Assembly (NCBI GenBank): GCA_963678675.1
Contig: OY783193.1
Span: forward strand, 10,030,822 to 10,094,821
From: Xiphydria camelus
Lineage: Eukaryota; Arthropoda; Insecta; Hymenoptera; Xiphydriidae
Length of the DNA: 64,000 bases
Direction: 5' to 3'
Shown here: positions 24,001 through 35,700 of the stretch, piece after piece
Position numbering within the stretch: position 1 is the first letter of the stretch
Layout: each line of letters starts with the position of its first letter
Notes under the pieces: model-generated
What the model saw: only the letters and a program-made list of their open reading frames with translations
Database searches by the model: none
What the model was told of the DNA's origin: nothing
Position numbers and translations under genes: made by a program

Positions 24001-26361
24001 CGAAGAGGAGAGGAAGAGAATCGAAGCCGAGGGTAACGCGCACATCGGCGACTCTTCCGGCATCCAACACTCGAGGCACGGCTCCGGCGAGACATCCTCG
24101 AATACCAGAAGAGTTCAGATAACGACTGCCGATGGAAAACCGGCGTTAATCTCGACCACTTACACGGAAAGCTTACCGGAAGGTGGCGGCAGTTCCGGTC
24201 ACCGCGGAGGTACCGCGATCTACGGATCGACGTCCGGTTCCGGCGACGCGACCTTCGTCAGAGCGGGCGACTCGTCGTCGACCTTCGCTTCCCGAGGAAC
24301 CCTTCAAGGTGGCGGTTCCAACTGGCAAACGCAAGGTCAGAACAAAACGGCGCACTTCCATCACCAATGGAACGGCGAAAGCGCCGGCGGCTCCGGCGTC
24401 GACGAGACCGTCTACGGTTCGCGAAATTCCAACCTGAACTCGGGCATCAACGACAACGACAGGCGGTATCACGAGTTGCGCAAGCAACAGGAGCTGCAAC
24501 GCCTCCGGGAGGAAGAGCGTATCAGGCAGCACCAAGCGAGAGTGAACGCCGATTACGGCGGACAGACGCACCGATCGAACGAAGAGGTTTACGGGACGAC
24601 CAGGCACTTCAGCACCGACAGCGAGAGGAACGGCAGCAGGTACAGCGGTGGCACCACGGGTATCCTGCGCACTCATGTGATCGACGGAGATCGCGAGGAC
24701 GTCGTGGGAAATGGCGACTTCAGTCTACGCGGCGGCAACGTGGCCACGTCTCAAGACCTTGAGAAATTCTTCTCGTCCCTCACGAAGGACGCTTCGGCTT
24801 ACAACGTTTACAGCAAGCAGGGAAGGCAGTTCGCCACTTTCGACGGGCGGTTCAGAAACGCCGCCAACGGAAAGGAGTACATCGAGTTCCGCGACGGCAC
24901 GGTATTCGCTCTTCAGGATCGCTACGGCCGCGACAGCCTCTCTTCCGGCGACAATGCGGCTCAGCAGACCAGCTTTACGCGTCTGGAGGGTCAGCTGGTG
25001 ACCGGCAACGACGGCAAGGCTTTCATCGAGCTGCGGGACGGCCGAAGGTTCCCTCTTCACGGCTCGTACTCTTACACGGAAGAGCGTACGTACACCTTGG
25101 GCGGTGGGGGACGCGAGGGTGGTGCCAGGCATTACACTGCGGGAACGGTCGATCCCGAGGAGGACGACAGATCATACGGTAGAGTCTACCACGAAGAACA
25201 CGCCAACCAGGGACGAAATCAAGACGGAGACTTCGAGTCGTACAGTTCGCGCAGCCACGAGGAAAAGCATAACACCGAGAGGAAGTTCAACACTAGATTG
25301 TACGGAGGGGATGACGAAGACGACGTTCCGATCGGTGATAATGTTCCTACCAGTAGACCGGATCTTCGTAACTATCGATACAGGCGGGAGAGCGATGTCG
25401 TCACCGTGGAAGACTTCAAGAAGTTCGAAAGGCGACACAGGCCCAAGAGAGAATTGATAGGCGACGATGGCGTTGCTTTCTTCCGCGTTCACAGAAATCG
25501 TAGAGCCGATGACGATGACGAGGAGGAGGAAGTGAATGTCGAGGGCGATCTGGATCCCGCGCGAATGTTGGCCCCTTGTCCCGCGGTTAATTGCGTCACC
25601 CTCAGGTGCACCATGGGACCCTTACAGAGGGACCAAGAAGTCTCGATCGCCGTTAGGTATCGGGTCAATGTCAGGACGCTCAAGAAGGTGGCGTACAACG
25701 AGCAGGTCAAAGTTTCGACGCAACTGATCGCCCAGGTGATGAAGCAGCCGTTCATTGGAAAGCCGATGGATGCGATCGTGCAGAGCCACGAGGTCTACAC
25801 TAATATTCAACCCACCGCAGCTCCTTCGGCGCCTGACGTCGTTCCTCTTTGGGTCGTCGTGCTGTCTGCCTGTGCGGGAACGATCATACTATTGCTGCTG
25901 ATATATCTGCTCTACAAGGTCAGTACGAGCTCTTTTTTTCTTATGTATTTTCACCGAAAAGACAGTTTATCAATAATTAATAAATATCATTTCAAATACA
26001 GCGAAATATTTCGTTGGGATAAGAAATATATGGTTATTATAAAATGTTTATTTCATTCGAATGATTGCCTCGAGGGATCAAATTATGCCAAATAAATATC
26101 GTAATAGTTAATGAATATTTTCTTGATCTAAGAAAATATTTATTTTGCTATATTCAAACACACACTTATATTAACTATAAAAACACTTTTTTCTCGGTGT
26201 AAGCGCTCCTGATATCGATGATTTAGAAGTTGAAAGAACGGTTAATTTGACGATTGTTATTAAATGAACGTTCGTTGAATTATTTTTAGTGCGGCTTCTT
26301 CAAGAGGAACAGACCAACCGACTCGGCAGAGAGGGAACCTCTGAACAGGAACGGATATTAA
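10433..26361 (+). CDS. if: Integrin alpha-PS2-like (inflated), 3' part of the gene, eight exons
   Basis: Alpha subunit of an insect cell-matrix adhesion receptor, pairing with beta-PS. Exons: 10433-10494, 17361-17409, 18682-18759, 21105-21283, 21963-22201, 22281-23796, 23894-25918, 26290-26361. All junction phases agree, giving about 1405 residues. Exon A gives GYHQQGWCQAGFGAAV, exon B LFIGAPGSWYWQG, and exon D GYTVVSGDFVGSG. Propeller calcium loops are DIDGDGLDD, DIDKDGYGD and DLDGNNYPD. Exon F covers the last blades and the leg domains with paired Cys. Exon G carries an insert of about 519 residues, then a furin-like site RPKR (25439-25450) and the stalk end. A transmembrane helix (WVVVLSACAGTIILLLLIY) precedes KCGFFKRNRP in exon H. 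The signal peptide and blade 1 are missing from the window or unrecognised. The PS2 rather than PS1 call is from memory of conserved phrases. Confidence 0.9.
12022..12096. repeat. (GA)n microsatellite, about 75 bp
   Basis: Uninterrupted GA dinucleotide run in an integrin intron. It produces spurious Arg-Glu and Ser-Leu repeat frames on the two strands. Confidence 0.97.
12918..13400. repeat. Repeat family R: two direct and one inverted unit
   Basis: Units at about 12918-13000 and 13215-13300 read AATCAGCRTGAAA, then GGTSGTCGAGCGAT and AGAGATTTCGATTTTTG. A third unit in opposite orientation occupies about 13320-13400 (CTCTGGAATCGATCGCTTGA). A weaker copy lies at about 47018-47100. Confidence 0.65.
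14366..14385. repeat. (CTG)n short tandem repeat
   Basis: Six to seven CTG units in an integrin intron; non-coding here. Confidence 0.85.
15189..15414. repeat. MITE family C, copy 1 (right end lost)
   Basis: Left end TACTGAGAAAAATAATTAGG, interior CCAAATRTTTAGTTATT repeats and TTTTGGTTAAATT near the right side, matching the copy at 19828-20086. The right terminus is replaced by element O. Confidence 0.65.
15415..15735. repeat. MITE-like element O
   Basis: Termini CACGAAGAAAAAGG and TTTTTATCTCAGTG between CA dinucleotides at 15413-15414 and 15736-15737. There is no second copy in the window, so support is only the termini and the duplication. Confidence 0.45.
16255..16534. repeat. Palindromic MITE family P
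   Basis: Outer inverted ends TTTCAATGCATA / TATGCATTAAAA enclose inner arms (about 16310-16385 and 16403-16479) that pair almost throughout: GAGTGACATAACTCA, GCGATTTATGAGAAACTGGC and GCCTTTAAAATA. The termini are not of the CACTGAG type. Confidence 0.75.
16571..16806. mobile_element. MITE family B, copy 1
   Basis: Termini TACTGAGAGAAG and TTTTCCCAGTG, flanked by TA on both sides (16569-16570, 16807-16808). The interior has AATATTTCGTTAGG and GAAATATTTCTTTC with TAATTATTAGAAT, as in the other B copies. Confidence 0.8.
17410..18681 (+). other. Integrin intron B-C
   Basis: Donor GTGAGC at 17410 and acceptor ATTCCAG ending at 18681. Contains MITE B2; the remainder has nothing recognisable. Confidence 0.6.
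17516..17738. mobile_element. MITE family B, copy 2
   Basis: Termini CATTGAGAAAACAG and CTATCAGTG with TA duplications at 17514-17515 and 17739-17740. The interior (CTATTTCTGTTTGAATAAAA, TCTAATAATTAATAT) matches the copies at 16571, 21306 and 25952. Confidence 0.85.
19060..19267. repeat. Hairpin MITE family Q with perfect 46-bp arms
   Basis: Outer inverted ends GGCTAGGCAAGTATCTC (left) and its complement (right). Inside, 19107-19152 and 19165-19210 are perfect reverse complements around a 12-base loop. One copy in this window. Confidence 0.85.
19828..20086. repeat. MITE family C, copy 2
   Basis: Left TACTGAGAAAAATGATCAGG after TA; right end TTACTTTTCTCGGGG is degraded. The interior alternates CTAACCAAA / CAATCAAATGTTTA and carries TTTTGGTTAAATTGACCA. 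Confidence 0.7.
21306..21856. repeat. MITE family B, copy 3, interrupted by element N
   Basis: Left remnant ACTAAGAAAATAGTTT and a right part from about 21677 (CTTGATTATGTGACGAATGA, CTATTTCTGTTTGAATAAAA) match B2. About 337 bp of unrelated sequence separates the halves. Confidence 0.65.
21340..21676. repeat. Element N nested in B3
   Basis: Imperfect inverted ends CCACAGCTAACAA and TTGCTAGCTGG with a GTAC on both sides (21336-21339, 21677-21680). Internal repeats of TAAGAACGTTT and TGCTCTATAAA. The 4-bp duplication sets it apart from the TA-inserting families. Confidence 0.5.
25952..26199. mobile_element. MITE family B, copy 4
   Basis: Termini CACCGAAAAGAC and TTTTCTCGGTG. It begins 33 bases after the donor of the penultimate integrin exon. 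The interior has GCGAAATATTTCGTTGG and TAGTTAATGAATATTTTCTT. Flanks are TT on the left and TA on the right. Confidence 0.75.
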
Positions 26362-27460
26362 CAAACGCCAGTTCCCTCTCCGAGTCTTTCGACGCCGATC
26401 GCGAGATCGCCGTCGAGGGGCGCAAAGGAGGATTCTGGAATCGCTCTTCCCGATTCTCGAGGATTCGACACAGTGCAAATTTATCATCGAACGACTGCCA
26501 TCGGTGTTCAATAACGAGTCGCGGAGGTGTCTGAGGCCTTCCGCGTCGGAAGAGCCATTCGAGTGCTTTGCGCTCGAGAAAAGTTGACGGCTTTCGTCAT
26601 AGATTAAATAGAGCGATGGATGCGTATAGCGGATAGACATCGCAAGTCTTCCTGCCGCCGTATTTCTTTTGTACGATCGAACCGTTTTATACGACATTTT
26701 GATATTCTTAACACACGCGAGTGCCTTTACATTCGATCAAAGATCACGCGCCAAGGGGAATTTCTCGAGGCGATTTATATAGTGATTTAATGTCGTTAAC
26801 TCCTTCCGGCTCCCGCAGCTCGTCGCTCTCTTGCGAGTTTCTAGTCAGAAACGTTTCTTACACGCTACTCTTACTTGCTTTACGCGCCTGGCGCAAGAAT
26901 AGAGAAGAACGAAGACGTACGGGAATTCACACTCGTAGCACACGCGTTATGTACATACGATTTGTAACGTTGGTGCGAGTATATACTCACGTTCAGAATT
27001 TATTTCGTTCGTTTAGACTTAATAGAGAAAAGGATCTAGGCAACGGGAGGTAGAGAAAGAGAGAGATAGAGAAATGCGAAGGATGATCGTGCACAGTTCG
27101 TAAATCTGCAGTGACAGATCTCATTATTACTGCATCGCTGCGAAGCGTCACCTAGCTCGGAAGCAGGCGGGAGTCTGGTAATAATAAAAAACTATGGGAT
27201 TTGTTATTTATTAAAATTTTACGTATATGTAGCGTATGCTCGAATGCTATTCGTGAATGGGGACCGTGTGGGCTCCACGTATGTGTGTACAATCTGTAAA
27301 TTATTAATTCACTACTAAACTTACGACGATAGCTTAATTGCAATAATAATTGAATGGCGAACATCGGACGGTTTCCAGTGTCTGAGAACGTAACATTTCA
27401 CGTGTACATACAGAGTTAAGGTTTAATGATAAAATAAAGTAATAATATTAATACAATAAA
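26362..27460 (+). other. Integrin 3' UTR
   Basis: After the TAA at 26359-26361 there is no further integrin coding. Two polyadenylation signals, AATAAA at 27433-27438 and 27455-27460, suggest a 3' UTR of about 1.1 kb. Confidence 0.55.
27433..27460 (+). terminator. Polyadenylation signals for the integrin gene
   Basis: Two AATAAA hexamers 16 bases apart, followed by a T-rich stretch. Confidence 0.45.
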
Positions 27461-28334
27461 TGTTTTTTTTTGCGGTCAAGACCTTCCCCACTCATGAAAT
27501 TTTGGAAGATTTCAGAGATTCTCTGAACAATTTCAGGTCACGGCAAAAATTAAATGCATCTTCGTTGCAATTTGACGGTTGCTTGCGCCAAGAAGTAGGC
27601 AACCTGCTCGGCAGCTATGTTACGAGGGGAACAATTGTCTGGCGCAAAATCTTCCCGCGTAAAAGCGAAGACTATGCTTATATGGAGATATGTGTAGAGG
27701 CTGTTTCCAGTAATAATTTTATTAGACTAATATTTCATTAAAAAATTGCTAGTTTCTCTAGGATTCGCTATTTAAATATTCAGTTTATTGCGTGTCGATT
27801 TATACTCAAAATTTATTAAATTGAAATTGACTATTGTTTCAGACTAACGCCCACTAATCGTAGTTTTGAAAGATAAGATGATTCAATTTATTTCTAAAAA
27901 TTGTTCAAATATGATTCAAGTTCAGACGATCTTGGTATTATTTTGTATTCGAGGTGCGGTTATATAAGGTTTATTTTGGCGATACTGATAAGAAATTTTT
28001 CAACACGAATAGCCACTACGGTAAAAATGATTATGTATATTATTTTATCGCGGAGAATACATCAGAGAAACAGGAAAACTTGAGGCGTTTATAGATAAGG
28101 ACTCACCTTCTATGATGCATTATCTGTATAATAAATTCGTATCTCTCAAGGCTGGTCATCATCCTAGGAATGATTACGATTTGCAACTGAATAAAATCGA
28201 TTTTATCAATTCTATCGTATTTCTTAGCAGGTTTCCTCAAGCGACAACAACATTGAAGGATTATATAAATAGAGTCAGGTGTACAAGATTAACCAGTCGC
28301 AATTTATGGAGAGGACGGATCTTAGAAATTTTTC
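27461..28334. other. Integrin-lectin intergenic region
   Basis: AT-rich. One plus-strand frame (about 27460-27741, 94 codons) is of unknown status: no domain or signal recognised, and it begins in a T run. The lectin promoter should lie here; no clear TATA element was identified. Confidence 0.4.
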
Positions 28335-29051
28335 ATGATGTCGAAACCTCACACACTGCTCCTCGTTATGATTTTGACGTTATTGGAAGTACCGCTCGAC
28401 GCGTCATCCTCCTGCGATATCTCGGCCAGTGAGAATATCATTTCATACATTCTGTGGGGTTGTCTTCTTTTTAATGGTTAAGAAAAAATAATAACTAATC
28501 ATTTTCCTTTTTACCGCAGCTCCCGCTTGGTCCGCAATTCCAGTGACTGTTGATAGAATCCGCAAACGCGATGATTACTGGTTCGTATTCATGTAGCACT
28601 TCGACAGATCACTATGAATTTGATAGTTTTCCACGTATAATGTTTCTCCAGGTACACGGAAGGCGTCGGAATTCATAAAGTGCACAATAAAGCGGAATGT
28701 TGGAACGAAGCGAGGAAGATATGTGAGGACGAAGGCGGTCACTTGGCGATCGTGAACTCGGCGGCGGAGGCCACCACGATCGGTACAATCCTCAGTTCAA
28801 CCGTATCCAATCCAAGATGGGCATTCATCGGTTTTCACGATCTGTACAAGGAGGGCGAGTATCTGACGATCCGCGGACAAACTTTACCAAAAGCGGGATA
28901 CACGGGATGGGCGAATAATCAGCCCGATAATGCCGGCGGTGTTGAACATTGCGGTACCATCAATAGCAGCGGAAAACTCAACGACTGGCCCTGCGGGACT
29001 GCAATTCCTTTCGTCTGTGAATTGAGTTATTTTGGAAATTACGATTACTAA
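28335..29051 (+). CDS. Secreted C-type lectin (haemolymph LPS-binding type)
   Basis: Three exons: 28335-28428, 28520-28580, 28652-29051, giving 184 residues with matching phases (1, then 2). Two ATGs in tandem open a hydrophobic signal peptide (LLLVMILTLLEV) ending near LDA-SS. A short basic linker (RIRKRDDYW) leads into one C-type lectin domain: CWNEARKICEDEGGHLAIVN, WAFIGFHD, WANNQPDN, then HCGTIN...LNDWPC...PFVCE. QPD in the calcium/sugar loop suggests galactose-type rather than mannose-type binding. Members of this family act in haemolymph as soluble microbial-surface receptors. The specific subfamily name is from general resemblance to hymenopteran proteins and is less certain than the domain call. 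It converges on OLA1. Confidence 0.9.
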
Positions 29052-29084
29052 GCGTCCCGATGAATGCAAACGAACGCGCAATAT

Positions 29085-29222
29085 AATAAATAGGAATGAG
29101 TGCAAAGTGATGCTTCCGTATTCTCGCAAACGTGATTCTTGCCTTTCAATTTGAAGAAGTCTTTGAGGAACTGTGACGAAACCTTATTAAAAACGGGTTA
29201 TATTGGGCGTGAAGAAAATAAA
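29085..29222 (+). terminator. Candidate polyadenylation signals for the lectin gene
   Basis: AATAAA at 29085-29090 (34 bases after the stop) and again at 29217-29222; a third at 29350-29355. The first is the likeliest. Confidence 0.45.
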
Positions 29223-29738
29223 TGCGACTAAGTAGATTGGCTGGCGTTGACAATGTTGATCTTTGTTGGAAGTTACAACGACAAAGTCCATCAGGATCAT
29301 TTTACAGAGTCACCCTTCGACAAATTCGGTGTATTGAACACTGTTCTTAAATAAATACATGCGAGTACAAAGAAATGCTTCTGGTTCTTCGTGAAAATAT
29401 GCTTCCTAGAACTCTCCCTTCGTGCTCTCGCGCGCCTCGTGAAAGCTACGGGAAAGCTGATGAAACGCTACCGCGTGCGTGCAGGCCGCCGAAAATTTCT
29501 CGAAAGCACAATACTCTTCGCTCCGTATTACAAGATAGATTAGATGTTAAATATAGTTCGCCGTCGGACTCTCGCGGAGGCACTGATTCGACAACGCGCG
29601 AGCGCGCGTTATACTTCGACGGAGTCAGAGCAAATCCGACGACGGATCCAGCCGTTCGATATGAGGCCGAGTGCAAGAGGAGAGTAGAATCATATTGATA
29701 TAAAGGTGGACGAGTAACAGCATCAGAAAGGCGTGCCA
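29223..29738. other. Convergent lectin/OLA1 3' interval
   Basis: Between the ends of two converging genes. No gene is supported; open frames on both strands here are complementary shadows. No clear minus-strand AATAAA was found for OLA1. Confidence 0.4.
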
Positions 29739-32700
29739 TCACTTCTTCTTCGCATCCTTTAAACCGGCTCCGGCGTTGAACTTGAAGAAGATAATGTCGC
29801 CGTCCTCGACGACGTAATTGCGACCCTGTTGCCTGTATTTTCCAGCCGCCTGAGAAAATAGAAACGCTGCGAAATCGAGCGACACCGAGAAGAAACGAAC
29901 CGCGTTGTTCGTTTCGCGAGTCGATCCAATAAGCTTCGTTACCTTAACGGCGGATTCCGAGCCTTCGTTCTTGAAATCGTCGAACTTCATGACCTCCGCC
30001 ATGATGAAGCCCTTCTCAAAATCCGTGTGAATTCTACCCGCCGCTTGCGGTGCCTTCGTTCCTTTCTATCGACAATCAAATAATTCAGTGGAATTTTTAT
30101 AACTACGACTTTGACGGTAAAAAATAAGGCGTGAATCATTCGGCTTTGCTACACACCTGAATGGTCCATGCTTTGACTTCGTCGTGTCCGGCGGTGAAGA
30201 AGTATTGCAACTGCAGTGCCTTGTATCCTTGAATTATGATCTTGTCGAGCGCGCTGTGGAGTATCGTTACATGATCAGGGGGTGGATATGCTACCCTACA
30301 CACTTTTCATAATTAAAACGCATTTACCCTCCGGTTTTGTTTCTTTTACGGCGACAGGATCGCTCACAAAAATCCCCGCCACGAAAAAAACCATTTCCGA
30401 GAGCGTCATGAATTTTTTCGAGAGCCACTCAACATCGGCACGATGGCGACGCGGACCGGGACGATTGAAAAAACGCGAAATTCGCGCGTTCCTCGCCGTA
30501 CGGACCGAGCTATACAGACCGCGTCTTCCCGGGCGAAGCGAGGCGCGAGAGACCGAGAGAAGCGCGATTGTCTCGGAGCAAATATCTTCTAATGACAGGG
30601 TTCGCCTAGAAAGCCATCCGACGCAGACGGTCGGACTTCGGGACTTCAGAGAATACACACATAAAGCGAACGACTTAATACTGCAATTTTATCATTCCCA
30701 CCGAGCCCCTACTTTCGACCTGGCGATCTGCGGTCTCGAAATAAAATCGCGGCAGGCCAGTCCTCTAATTACTGGGTGCCCCTTCATGGAATAATTTCGG
30801 ATGGCCGAGGGACGACGCGACCGAAGAATTCGTCGTTCGATGGTCCTTCGGATCTCGCGGCGAGAAATCGTCGATGGCGACCCATGTGCGCCCTATGCTT
30901 CTCTCGAGACAACGGCGCGTCGAGTGTGTACTTCGAAGACGTATAACGCGCGCACCGCGTCGGGAATCCCTTCGGGGACGAATGACCCACTAGCCGACTG
31001 AGCACATGCCCGAATTATAGCCCTCGAGTCGTGCGAAGGGTTTTTTATGCAATTTTGCAAGAATTTGAATAGCCGTCCGTAAAAATATAATGCGCCGCGC
31101 GGGCAAAGGGCCGAAGAGGTTTTATAGTTACTCGCGGGGAGGGATGAGTCTAGACTCCGAACGAACCCCTCCATTATCGCTAGTGGATACCGCGCGCATA
31201 GTTAAAACTCTCGTGTGGGAACGTCGTTCCCTCGCCGAGATAAAAAAGTCTCGCGGCTCGTAATTGAAGCTCTCTCTCCGCGTTACTTTTGCGAATACGC
31301 GAGTTGCTGCACGGTGTGTCGAAAGCGCAGGGGAGTTGTTCTCGTTGCCAGAAAAAAACTCAACTTTTCGTGCGATTATTCGTTTACATTCAGCGGCGCT
31401 TACCTCGTAACCTTGCTCTCTTCGAAGTACTTATCACGCTCGTTCTGATCCATATCAAGAACCTTGTTCTCGAAGACGCCGCTGAAGGGTATCAGGATGG
31501 CTCCAGGATCGTTCTTATCGACCCATTCCTTGATCTTGATGAGCCTGAAACGGGAGCGATATAAGCGGGAGCGTTTAAATCCATACAGTTTTCGCCCACG
31601 TCGAAATAACGTCAGTATACGCGGAGAAAAATGGATTTGGAATGAAGAGCACTGAGTATCCAGATTCAGGCGTTATGCAATCAACTGTGTGGCACTGGAG
31701 TGATAACTCGAATTTTCACAAAATATTGCCATACGAAATAGTATCTCATTTCCCTCGTATAGAACAAAATTAGTACAATATCGCATATTTTAGAATAATT
31801 TCGTATTTTTCACATTACAGGCAACGGACATATGGAGAAAAAAAGAAATAGAAATTGACAAATAAGAAAAACTTTCCTCTACTTATATACACGTTAGCTG
31901 TATTGCAAAAAATGTCAAGTTATTCAAAAATATGCTATGTTGTACCAATTTTTGTCATAAGAGGCGAATGAAGTGCTATTTTGTATGGCGATATTTTGCA
32001 AAGATTCGAGCTGTCATTCCAGTACCACACAATCGATCACGTAATGCCAGAATCTGGGCACTCAATGCCCTTCATTTCAAATCCATTTTTCTTCGCTCAC
32101 CGATCGACCGTGCGCGATATGTCGTCGATCGACGTTGCTTTTACAAGCGCGTATATAGAGTCCGAGGGTTGATGGACGCGAAATAAATCGTCGTCGTGTC
32201 GTGATATCGGAGAACATCGAATGGGATTGGGCGCGGCAATCACACGTCGTGTCGTACGCGCTTCACGTGTACGCGTTCACGGACAGTTGCGCGCGTGTGT
32301 ATACGAACGCGCAAACGTTTAATTTTCAACTGCGATTTCCCACGATATTATTTTCGAAAAATGTAGCGCTTATATAAATCGATCCTGAATAACGGGGGAA
32401 ATAATGCGTTATCCTTTTACCAAAATGTATGGCCAACGCGTAAAGGCCATTCGAGGTGAATGTAAGCGGATATACCTAATGTTGGCGTGTACATATTTTT
32501 GAAGCAATAGCGATATGCGGACCTTTACTCAAATTGAGCTGTATACCGTAGTTACTCAGTGACCACGTTAAAAATTGAAACATCGAAAATCAAGCGAACG
32601 CGGCAGAGATTTAATTTTGAGAATAAAAGTCTCGCTCACCATTTATTCTTCTTACGAATGTAGTCTTTTTCCGATAAATTGACCAAGTAGATGACTGGTT

Positions 32701-35700
32701 TCGATGTAAGGAAGAGATACTTATTGAGTACCTCGATCTGAAAATACATGAAAAATACTTGGCACTCTTTAATATGGTAAAAAGCTCCGTAATTTTTTTG
32801 AAGGAACTAAAGAGAGAGCAAGCTTATACGCTGCATTTCCTTTCTCCGAGGTTCGAAGAGAAGAAAACATCGTACTCACGTCGTTGACACTCCAGTCTGC
32901 GAATCTTATATGATTTTTCTCCTCCACAATGACGTGCTTCACCTTGAGGAGAGTTTCCTGAACAAGCAAGAAAAGACGCTTTAATTTTTCTTGAAATTAC
33001 TCGAAAAAATATTGCGCTTGGGAAAGAAAAGGTTCTTTAACGTTCTAAACAGCGAAACCAAAGCAATCGAACGGCTTTTACCGAAGTTGCTTCCTCGGAC
33101 GAGCGATAATCGTTTCCGAACTCGCGAGGCTCTCCTCTGAAAGTACCTATACACGTTTTATTACCACTTGATTTACAAGTACATGAAAATCACAGTATCG
33201 AGATACTCGACGTTGAACGGTAAAAGAAATCATCGTCCTTAGGCGCCTTGAAAAAGACAAGTAAGACAAATAAAAAATATAGCGACCGATCGAAAGATTA
33301 CTCTACGATTTACAGCGGTACCAATCGATCGACGTCAAGTTTAAAACCGAGTCGATTAGGATGGCAGCCACGGGTAATTTCTCGCTCTAAAGGTACCCCA
33401 TTAAATCGGGTGGTTAAAGGCCGGGAGGTAGTGCAAGGCGCTAGTAAAGTCAATCGTGGGATTGTTACCCCCGATGAACCCTCTAACGCGCCTCTTTTCA
33501 AAAACTTTTAAGCAGATTGCTCGGAGCTCGAAATTGTTGCGTGCGACGCTATCCGTGGAAAGACCGGGAAATCAGCCGATTGATTCGTTCCGGGAAGCGA
33601 TCGGCGACGTACGTTTCCGCCCGCGCTCTTACCTAATTCCCTTCGTTAGTCTCGTGACGAGAGTTGGTAAAGTTCTCGAAGAGAAAAAAACGGGAAAGGA
33701 GGGGTTCCTTTTATTTCAACAATTTCGAGTCTTAAAAATATATGTAGACACGACGACTTTCAATCAAGGTTTGATTGCTATTCAGTTAAAAACTTTTGAC
33801 GCTCCGGTTAAACGTTTTTTTTGGCGAAAATCCGCTCAGGCCGTTTCTTGATGACGCCGATGAGTTCGCAGCATCTTTCTGCATCGAAGAGATCATCCGT
33901 CGGACAGCGCTCTGCAGGTACCGCTTAAGCCGCACGGCAGTGCACCGCCCCATCGCGAGGCACATGATCGTCGTCGTCACGGCGGGTACCATTGGCAAAT
34001 AACGATGCTTATTACTGTTATTTCCCCGCGAAGTGGTCCATTAGGCCCAACCGTATACGCAGCCACGGTAGGTGGGTATCGTTTGTCTTTCCTCGAAGGA
34101 GCGGACGGGCGACGTCGAATTTCTTATTCGATCTCTGTCGATTTCTTCTCTTCGTCTTCCGCATCCTCCTGCGCGCTTCTTCATCTCTGAAGGATGCTGC
34201 CAGATAACGTCATCGTCGTCGTCGTACATCTCGCACAAGCGGATTCGAGAGAAAAATCTCGACGAGATTCCCGAGAGAGCGAACCGGCCATCGACGCGAG
34301 CGATTCGCACTGGGAAATTGAGTGTAATCGCTCGACTGGTAGTGGCGTGAATCTATCCTGTTCCGAGTGGGGCGTGATCCTCTTGCCTCGTCTCTCCTCG
34401 CCTTTCCGCGGCCAAATTGTTCGAGATAGACTCTCGCTCTGCTGCCTCCGACGCCAAGGCAAACACGCGAGTAAGTGCATCAGGTATGATAAGGGTGCGG
34501 CGGAGATGGTGGATGCATAATGTGCACCTTTCCTGGTCGATGGATACTTCTTTCGTGGGTGAACAAAGGAGGGGGCGGAGAGTGGCGAAATTGTTTCTTC
34601 TATGTATTTAGGATCAAAAGCTCGTCTGTCTGGATTAGACGGCATCAAGAACGACGTTTCATGGATCGAGAGGAGTCTGCTTCGTATGATCACTTGAACG
34701 CGTGGAATTACTTCTGCATTGTTTATGTTATCCATCGTTTGGTTCCTGATGTGTTGTTCCGGGAAGTGACGGTGTCATAGAATTTCCTGGAGGGTTTCTG
34801 GGGAGGTTGATAAAGGCCTTTCAACGACTTGGGGATGCTGCGTGAAGTCCATGTTCGGGTGGATATGATCTCTGACAAGGTGGAGTTACCTACGTCTCAT
34901 CATGGGGTGCCTTAATTTATTGTTTCGTAGTATCGTCTAGATTCGTGTCGTATCAGTCGATTTTTCGTACAGAGATTCGTATTTTTTGAATGCCATCAAT
35001 TTCACCAAAAAATAGAATTGTTGTATCAAATTTACTTACATACATCGCGCAAAAAGAATAATAAATATGAAAATATGTCATGATGGACATACATATGGGA
35101 TGATTTATTTAACGAAGAACAACGTTTCCATTGTAGAATTCAATTATATAATTATTATAAAATTATTTTCTGCAAATAAACGCCACGAAAAAAAGAGAAA
35201 ATTATCAAAAACATACGTAAAAAATTATATCTATACAGTAATTATCTTATCGAATAAAAAGGTTCAGAAATGCTACCAAATATCACTTGACGAGGACCAC
35301 CCTGACAGCGCAAGTATACCGAGGTACTCGTACATTGAATTATTCCTGGAAATATTCTCCTTGCTTTTCCCTTCTGTTCCCCACCCCCTTGGTAACGTCC
35401 ACTTTATATAATGGCGTTTTATGGCAACTCGCCTCGTGATTTCCGAGCGCGACTGCCGGATCGGAGCTGATCCCTTCGGGGCGTCGAGAACGGTGCAATT
35501 GCACGATGGACAATAGGGTGTAGGACGACACGTTCGCTTTGCTTATCGCGAGAAATAAAGAGGATTACATATCTAAGAAATCCTCCTTTCCTCTCATATT
35601 TACTTATCCACCCCCTTTTCCCGAGAACGGAAAGGTAAGTGAATTCTTGAAAAAATTGCTATTTCGAAAACGAGTTTTGATCAAGAAAAATATTAGTACG

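Noticed and set aside
27460..27741. 94-codon frame between integrin and lectin
   Set aside because: Composition is somewhat gene-like, but it starts in a T run, has no recognised domain and no supporting splice or signal features.
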